NCBI GenBank assembly: GCA_025928535.1
Contig: JAICJJ010000158.1
Span: 1-6,827 of the forward strand
Reading direction: 5' to 3'
Origin: Thermomicrobiales bacterium
Lineage (GTDB): Bacteria > Chloroflexota > Chloroflexia > Thermomicrobiales > UBA6265
DNA length: 6,827 nucleotides
The notes below the pieces were generated by a model. That model was not told where the DNA came from, searched no databases, and saw only the letters and a list, made by a program, of their open reading frames with translations. Shown here piece after piece: positions 6,497 through 6,827 of the stretch; the first letter of the stretch is position 1, and each line of letters opens with the position of its first letter. Both the position numbers and the translations under genes were made by a program.

Positions 6497-6497
6497 C
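6474..6497. repeat. Three tandem 8-base units (TCGACTCC type)
   Basis: One TCGACCTC unit (6474-6481) is followed by two identical TCGACTCC units (6482-6489 and 6490-6497). The array begins five bases beyond the rplL stop codon. The opposite arm of the inverted repeat (6339-6353) contains about two of the same units in the other orientation. This is a short sequence liable to slippage and may vary in copy number between strains. Confidence 0.7.
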
Positions 6498-6501
6498 GTC
6501 C

Positions 6502-6827
6502 TTACTTGACCTCGGCCTTCGCGCCGGCTTCTTCCAGCTTGGCCTTGGCGGCGTTAGCTTCTTCCTTCGGCACGGCTTGCTTGACCGGCTTCGGCGCGCT
6601 GTCGACCAGATCCTTCGCCTCTTTCAAGCCGAGGCTGGTCAACTCGCGAACGGCTTTGATGACCTGAATCTTGTTCGGCCCGACCTCGGTCAGGACGACG
6701 TCGAATTCGGTCTGCTCTTCTTCGACCGGCGCGGCAGCGGCGCCGCCGGCGCCCGGCGCCGCCACGCCGCCGACGGCGACCGGCGCCGCGGCGCTGACGC
6801 CCCATCGCTCTTCGAGCGTTTTCACCA
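6502..6827 (-). CDS. rplL: Ribosomal protein L7/L12 (bL12), 5' end cut off by the window edge
   Basis: About 108 residues of the C-terminal part are present. They begin with the end of the N-terminal dimerisation helix ([15 protein letters not shown]). A flexible Ala/Gly-rich hinge with an acidic EEE stretch follows (residues about 12-38 of the visible part). Then comes the complete globular C-terminal domain, [17 protein letters not shown] onward, with [17 protein letters not shown] (65-81) forming the factor-binding face. The protein forms the ribosomal stalk that recruits translation GTPases. About 20-25 N-terminal residues should lie beyond 6827. The GTG at 6825 is an internal valine codon, not the start. 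The usual rplJ neighbour would be upstream, outside the window. Downstream there is no rpoB here, only repeats and then the trp leader. Confidence 0.96.
   Translation of the reverse strand, partial: VKTLEERWGVSAAAPVAVGGVAAPGAGGAAAAPVEEEQTEFDVVLTEVGPNKIQVIKAVRELTSLGLKEAKDLVDSAPKPVKQAVPKEEANAAKAKLEEAGAKAEVK

Noticed and set aside
6823..6825. GTG as the start codon of rplL
   Set aside because: It is the internal valine of the conserved [15 protein letters not shown] stretch; the true start lies beyond the window.

Overview
The window comes from a GC-rich bacterium. The gene families, the T-box leader and the Shine-Dalgarno sites fit a GC-rich, T-box-using lineage such as Chloroflexota (Thermomicrobia-like) or a related group. 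That placement is inferred from family resemblance and was not tested by any search. The first ~97 bases are almost pure G runs and look like a poor-quality contig end rather than biology.

Layout from left to right. A forward-strand gene (306-980) encodes an ArsR-type winged-helix repressor fused to a DUF2087 domain, with its own promoter and a palindromic operator overlapping the predicted transcription start. A 154-base gap between convergent genes (981-1134) holds a long imperfect hairpin. Reverse-strand genes then fill 1135-5942. In transcription order they are trpE, trpG, trpD, trpC and trpF, packed with gaps of 12-13 bases or overlaps of 1-4 bases. Upstream of trpE (5988 to about 6294) lies a tryptophan-type T-box leader ending in a strong intrinsic terminator. 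It is driven by a promoter with a consensus TTGACA -35 box. Beyond it is a compact nested inverted-repeat element (6339-6496). The window ends in the 3' part of rplL, the ribosomal stalk protein, also on the reverse strand.

How it works together: TrpE and TrpG form anthranilate synthase, and TrpD, TrpF and TrpC carry anthranilate through to indole-3-glycerol phosphate. The tryptophan synthase genes trpB and trpA, which would finish the pathway, are not here. The leader carries a UGG (Trp) specifier codon, so uncharged tRNA-Trp is expected to stabilise the antiterminator and switch the operon on. TrpE also keeps the LLES element linked to feedback inhibition by tryptophan, giving two layers of control.

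I saw no new biochemical system. The least ordinary parts are the T-box leader on a trpEGDCF operon, the two related hairpin repeats (one after trpF, one between rplL and the trp promoter), and the ArsR-DUF2087 regulator with its palindromic operator.
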